Below, one piece after another: positions 23,479 through 26,477 of a stretch of 26,477 bases of DNA; position 1 is the stretch's first letter; each line of letters opens with the position of its first letter. This stretch comes from JBFLXN01 sp040755715 [NCBI: Candidatus Edwardsbacteria bacterium] (GTDB lineage: Bacteria > Edwardsbacteria > AC1 > JBFLXN01): assembly GCA_040755715.1 (NCBI GenBank), contig JBFLXN010000018.1, forward strand, positions 1 to 26,477. Direction: 5' to 3'. Made by a program: the position numbers and the translations under genes. Under the pieces are notes generated by a model that saw only the letters and a program-made list of their open reading frames with translations, did no database searches and had not been told where the DNA came from.

Positions 23479-23608
23479 TTTCAAAGTGCAAATATCAAAA
23501 ATCAAAATTACAAATCCAAAACCAAAAATTTAATTCTTTCTCTTCTCGCTCGGTCTTTTTTTAAATTTTGGATTTTGATATGTCATTTTGATATTTGATA
23601 TTTAATTT
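23479..23608. repeat. A-rich/T-rich spacer with ATATCAAA arms
   Basis: One side carries AAATATCAAAAATCAAAATT and the other TTTTGATATTTGATATTT, forming a large imperfect inverted repeat. Related spacers lie at 11490-11680, 20010-20075 and 20697-20850. Confidence 0.6.
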
Positions 23609-26299
23609 TTAATATTTAATTCCCAAGATTTCCGTCCATTGCAGGGCCGCATTGATGCTTTTGGATGCCTTTTCTACCAATTCCTTATCTTGAGAAAGAT
23701 TCAGCACCTTTTGCCAGCATTCAATAGCATCTCTGGTTTTACCATCTTGAGCATAGAGGAGACCTAAATCATAGTGAGCTTTAGCTGCCGCTGGATTCAG
23801 GCGCAAGGCCTCTTTGTATTCAATGAAGGCCTCATTTTTCATTCCTTTACTGAAAAACAGTTCCCCCAGACAAATATGAGTTTCTAAGTCATAGGGGTCT
23901 ATTTTTAAAATCATCCGATATTCGGCTTCTGCCTCCTCCAATTGTGATTTTAAGATATAGATTCCGGCTAATTTATGTCGGGCAGGGAGGTATGTTGGCA
24001 CAAAGGCTAAAGCCTCTTTCAATTCTTTGCTAGCTTCTGCTAAAAGGTTTTGTTTGGCCAAAGTTTCACCTAAAGCCACTTTAGCTAAAATCAAATGAGG
24101 GTCTTCCGCTAATGCTTTTTGATAATTTTGAACTGCCTTTTCATACAATTCTTTTTCTCTACAGATATTCCCTAGGTTGAAATAAGCTATCGCATAATTA
24201 GGATTTAGCTTAAGGACTTCAGTCAATTCTCTTTCTGCTTCTTCGTAGAGTCCTTGTTTAACAAAAATTTCTCCCAGTCTATTTTTTGCCTCAATATTTT
24301 CTCTAGCCAATCCCAATACTTTTCTTAATTCTTGTTCTGCTTCTTTATATCTTTTTTGCAAAAAATAGATTTTCGCTACCCGATTTCGCACTTCTACTTC
24401 ATCGGGTTTTTGTTGAAGAATTTTGCTGAACTCTTCTAGGGCCTCTCCATAAAGTCCTTTCGCTAGATAAATTTCACCTAAAATCTTTAAAGCTTCTGCT
24501 GAATCAGACTGCTTGGTTAAAATTTGCTGGGCCTGAAGTCTGGCTTCTTCAAACATTCCCTTTTGATAATAATCCAAAAGTTCTGAGATCTCTTTTTCAC
24601 TTATGACTTCTTCTTTTGGTTCTATCATTTCTCCAAAGAGACTCTCAACGGCCTTTTCCGAAGGCGTCAAAAATTCTTCAAAAAAGACAGCTTTTCCAGG
24701 AGTAACCTCAATGTCTTTCTCTAATTCGGGCAAAAGGAGCGCTTCGGGATTATCGGTATAAAAATCAATCCCTAACTTAAATGAGCCACCGGTATAGTAA
24801 GGATTTAATTCCATTGCCTGACGGGTTTGGCGTAAAGCCTCTTCATATTTTTCCAGATTAGTCAGGACAAATCCGAGGTTATAGTGGGCTTCTGCAAAAT
24901 TTGGGTGAAGTCGGATGCTTCGCTCAAAGACTTGAGCCGCTTCTTGATAGCGTTTCTTTTTCATATAGATAAGACCGATATTATTATAGGCTAACGGTGA
25001 AGTTTCTTTAATCTTGAGGACGATTTCGTATTCTTTTAGGGACTCCTCTAATTTATCTTCTTTTTGATAAATCAATCCTAAATTAAAATGTGCATCAGCA
25101 TAATTAGGATTGCTCTGTAAGGCTCGGCTGAATTCAGTCAGAGCTTCTTTTTTCTTCCCTTGATAGTAGTAAATCACCCCAAGGTTATTGTGACTGATGG
25201 CATAATTGGGGTCGACCCCCAATGCCTTTTTGTACCAATTAATCGCTTCTTCCCTTTTCCCCAAGCGTTGAGCGGCTAAACCTAAATCGTTATAGATTTT
25301 GGCTGAAGTCCCTTCAATTTTTAAGGCCTGCTGATATTCATTGATTGCTTCTTCATTCATTCCTAAAAATAAGAAAACCTCGCCTAAGTTTTTGTGTAGA
25401 AGTGAAGCAGTGGGGTCAATCTCTAAGGCTTTTTTAAATTCCTCTAAGGCTTGGGTAAAAAATCCTTTGTTACGGTAAGCCATCCCCAGGTTATAGTGAG
25501 CCATAAATCCTTCAGGTTCAATCTGTGGAGCCGTCTCTTTTCTTTTAGCCAAATCTTCGTAAATAAAATGGTCATAATATTCAATTCCCAAATCTAATTG
25601 AGTTCTGGCATAGTTAGGATTTAAGACAATGGCTTTCTTGGATTCTTCAATAGCCTTTTCAAAGAGTCCTTTCTCTCCGTAAGAGAAACCTAAAAGAAAG
25701 TGGGCCTCTGCATAATTGGGATTGATTTCAATGGCTTTTTTAAATTCCTCTATTGATTGCTCTATTCGGCCCTGATTGTAATAGACTTCACCCAGGGCGG
25801 TATGAATCACATAAGATTGTGACTCCAGTTTTTCAGCAATTTCGTATTCTTTGATTGCCTCTTCATATCGTCCCAATTTCTTCAGGGTCATCCCCAAATG
25901 CAAATGAGCGGTAAGATAGTCAGGATTAAGTCGCACTACTTCTTTATATTCTCTCACCGCTTCCTCTTGATGAGCGGTGTTCCGATAGGCTTCGGCTAAT
26001 TGGTAATGTGCTATAGCATCCTCAGGATTATCTTTAATTTTATTTTGAAGTTCAGCAATGATTCTGTCATATTTTCCTGTTTTGCGATAAAGCACCTCAA
26101 GATTATTCTGAGCCAAGACATTTTTCGGGTCAATCTGGATGGCTCGTTTGAACATTTCAATTGCTTCTTCATAGAGTCCTTTATGGTAATAAACGACCCC
26201 GAGATTATTGTGGGCCGCCGCATCATTAGGGTCAACACGGTTAGCAAACCCTTTAAGGATTTTCTTTTCTTCTTCACTTACTACCATTGATTCCATCAT
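23609..26299 (-). CDS. giant TPR-repeat scaffold protein
   Basis: 896 aa made almost wholly of TPR units, roughly 22 copies of the 34-residue pattern (for example AHNNLGVVYYHKGLYEEAIE, AHFLLGFSYGEKGLFEKAIE, AYFNLGNICREKELYEKAVQ). A non-TPR stretch at about 525-600 (VTPGKAVFFEEFLTP onward) splits it into two arrays of about 15 and 8 units. There is no signal peptide, membrane helix or catalytic domain. The C-terminal segment (CWQKVLNL to SINAALQWTEIL) resembles the end of the TPR part in DUF4388 copy B. It is probably a cytoplasmic scaffold for the GTPase and chemosensory proteins. AGGA lies 8 nt before the ATG. Confidence 0.9.
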   Translation of the reverse strand: MMESMVVSEEEKKILKGFANRVDPNDAAAHNNLGVVYYHKGLYEEAIEMFKRAIQIDPKNVLAQNNLEVLYRKTGKYDRIIAELQNKIKDNPEDAIAHYQLAEAYRNTAHQEEAVREYKEVVRLNPDYLTAHLHLGMTLKKLGRYEEAIKEYEIAEKLESQSYVIHTALGEVYYNQGRIEQSIEEFKKAIEINPNYAEAHFLLGFSYGEKGLFEKAIEESKKAIVLNPNYARTQLDLGIEYYDHFIYEDLAKRKETAPQIEPEGFMAHYNLGMAYRNKGFFTQALEEFKKALEIDPTASLLHKNLGEVFLFLGMNEEAINEYQQALKIEGTSAKIYNDLGLAAQRLGKREEAINWYKKALGVDPNYAISHNNLGVIYYYQGKKKEALTEFSRALQSNPNYADAHFNLGLIYQKEDKLEESLKEYEIVLKIKETSPLAYNNIGLIYMKKKRYQEAAQVFERSIRLHPNFAEAHYNLGFVLTNLEKYEEALRQTRQAMELNPYYTGGSFKLGIDFYTDNPEALLLPELEKDIEVTPGKAVFFEEFLTPSEKAVESLFGEMIEPKEEVISEKEISELLDYYQKGMFEEARLQAQQILTKQSDSAEALKILGEIYLAKGLYGEALEEFSKILQQKPDEVEVRNRVAKIYFLQKRYKEAEQELRKVLGLARENIEAKNRLGEIFVKQGLYEEAERELTEVLKLNPNYAIAYFNLGNICREKELYEKAVQNYQKALAEDPHLILAKVALGETLAKQNLLAEASKELKEALAFVPTYLPARHKLAGIYILKSQLEEAEAEYRMILKIDPYDLETHICLGELFFSKGMKNEAFIEYKEALRLNPAAAKAHYDLGLLYAQDGKTRDAIECWQKVLNLSQDKELVEKASKSINAALQWTEILGIKY

Positions 26300-26318
26300 C
26301 TCTTATTTCCTACCAGAT

Positions 26319-26339
26319 AACCCTCACTTCGTGTGGGTT
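26319..26339. promoter_or_regulatory. AACCCTCACT dyad before the giant TPR gene
   Basis: A 21-bp dyad with arms AACCCxCAC and GTGxGGGTT around GAA (minus strand), 20 nt upstream of the ATG. It is the most symmetrical of the three copies. Confidence 0.5.
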
Positions 26340-26355
26340 TGATTACGGCCATAAA

Positions 26356-26445
26356 ATCACTAACCGCTATCCGTCAACCGCTTACCGCTAAACAATATGC
26401 GCATAGCGGAAAGCGGATAGCGAAAAGCGATGTTTTTGTATCGCT
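26356..26445. repeat. ACCGCTATCCG-type inverted repeat at the window end
   Basis: The left half (ACTAACCGCTATCCG, ACCGCTTACCGCTA) is largely complementary to the right half (TAGCGGAAAGCGGATAGCG). A small AGCGAT/ATCGCT stem follows. ATCACTAACCGCTAT is exactly complementary to 5867-5881 at the end of cheW copy 1. Confidence 0.65.
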
Positions 26446-26477
26446 GTCATCGTTCTTTTTACCCCGTGAGAAAGATA

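Noticed and set aside
23452-23505. Longer start for DUF4388 copy B
   Set aside because: The extra 18 residues are coded by spacer repeats; the paralogue starts at the later Met and a good GAGGG precedes it.
26349-26377. Possible promoter TTGACG-17-TTATGG on the minus strand before the giant TPR gene
   Set aside because: The -10 is poor and the sequence lies within a repeated inverted element, so it could be chance.

Overview
The window (about 26.5 kb, AT-rich) carries 21 genes, all on the minus strand, so transcription runs from high to low coordinates. No rRNA, tRNA, CRISPR array, transposase or phage gene was seen. Gene style suggests an uncultivated, low-GC bacterium related to the FCB group, perhaps a candidate phylum such as WOR-3. 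The clues are FlgD-like C-terminal sorting domains, NPYDP-type lipoproteins, DUF4388 plus TPR proteins, MglA/Roadblock modules, and spacers packed with short palindromic repeats. This placement is inference from style, not from a marker gene.

Right part (26299 down to 19392), the GTPase and scaffold block. It holds a giant TPR protein (896 aa), a DUF4388+TPR protein, a TPR+Roadblock protein, a small Roadblock protein, a longer Roadblock protein and an MglA-like Ras-family GTPase. The GTPase keeps the Myxococcus MglA residues R53, Q82 and the N141-K-x-D144 motif at the same numbers. Next comes a secreted repeat protein with a C-terminal sorting domain, interrupted by a one-base frameshift in a G7 tract (19351 to 17565).

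Middle part (17453 to 10117), the adaptation block. It holds a DnaA-like AAA+ ATPase that lacks the DNA-binding domain, a second DUF4388+TPR protein, CheR, CheD, CheB, a coiled-coil/TPR protein and CheW. The first three are fused head to tail (TGA|ATG, then a TAATG overlap).

Left part (9980 to 488), receptors and output. It holds two methyl-accepting proteins with multi-pass membrane N-termini and no periplasmic sensor, a second CheW, a Ser/Thr kinase with three PEGA domains, a TPR/DUF5683-like membrane protein, a lipoprotein, and a GAF-AAA+-Fis sigma-54 activator. A strong intrinsic terminator at 339-367 closes the array.

Taken together this looks like a Frz-like chemosensory pathway physically linked to an MglA polarity switch. 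Two adaptor proteins carry PATAN/DUF4388 and MshEN-like motifs, which elsewhere connect to type IV pilus motors and c-di-GMP. A repurposed DnaA-type ATPase sits in the middle. CheA and CheY are not in the window and should lie outside it. The second theme is a dense population of small palindromic elements. Several families sit between genes, some supply start-proximal sequence, and some lie inside reading frames (CheW2, the CheR tail, the Roadblock linker, the sorting-domain protein).
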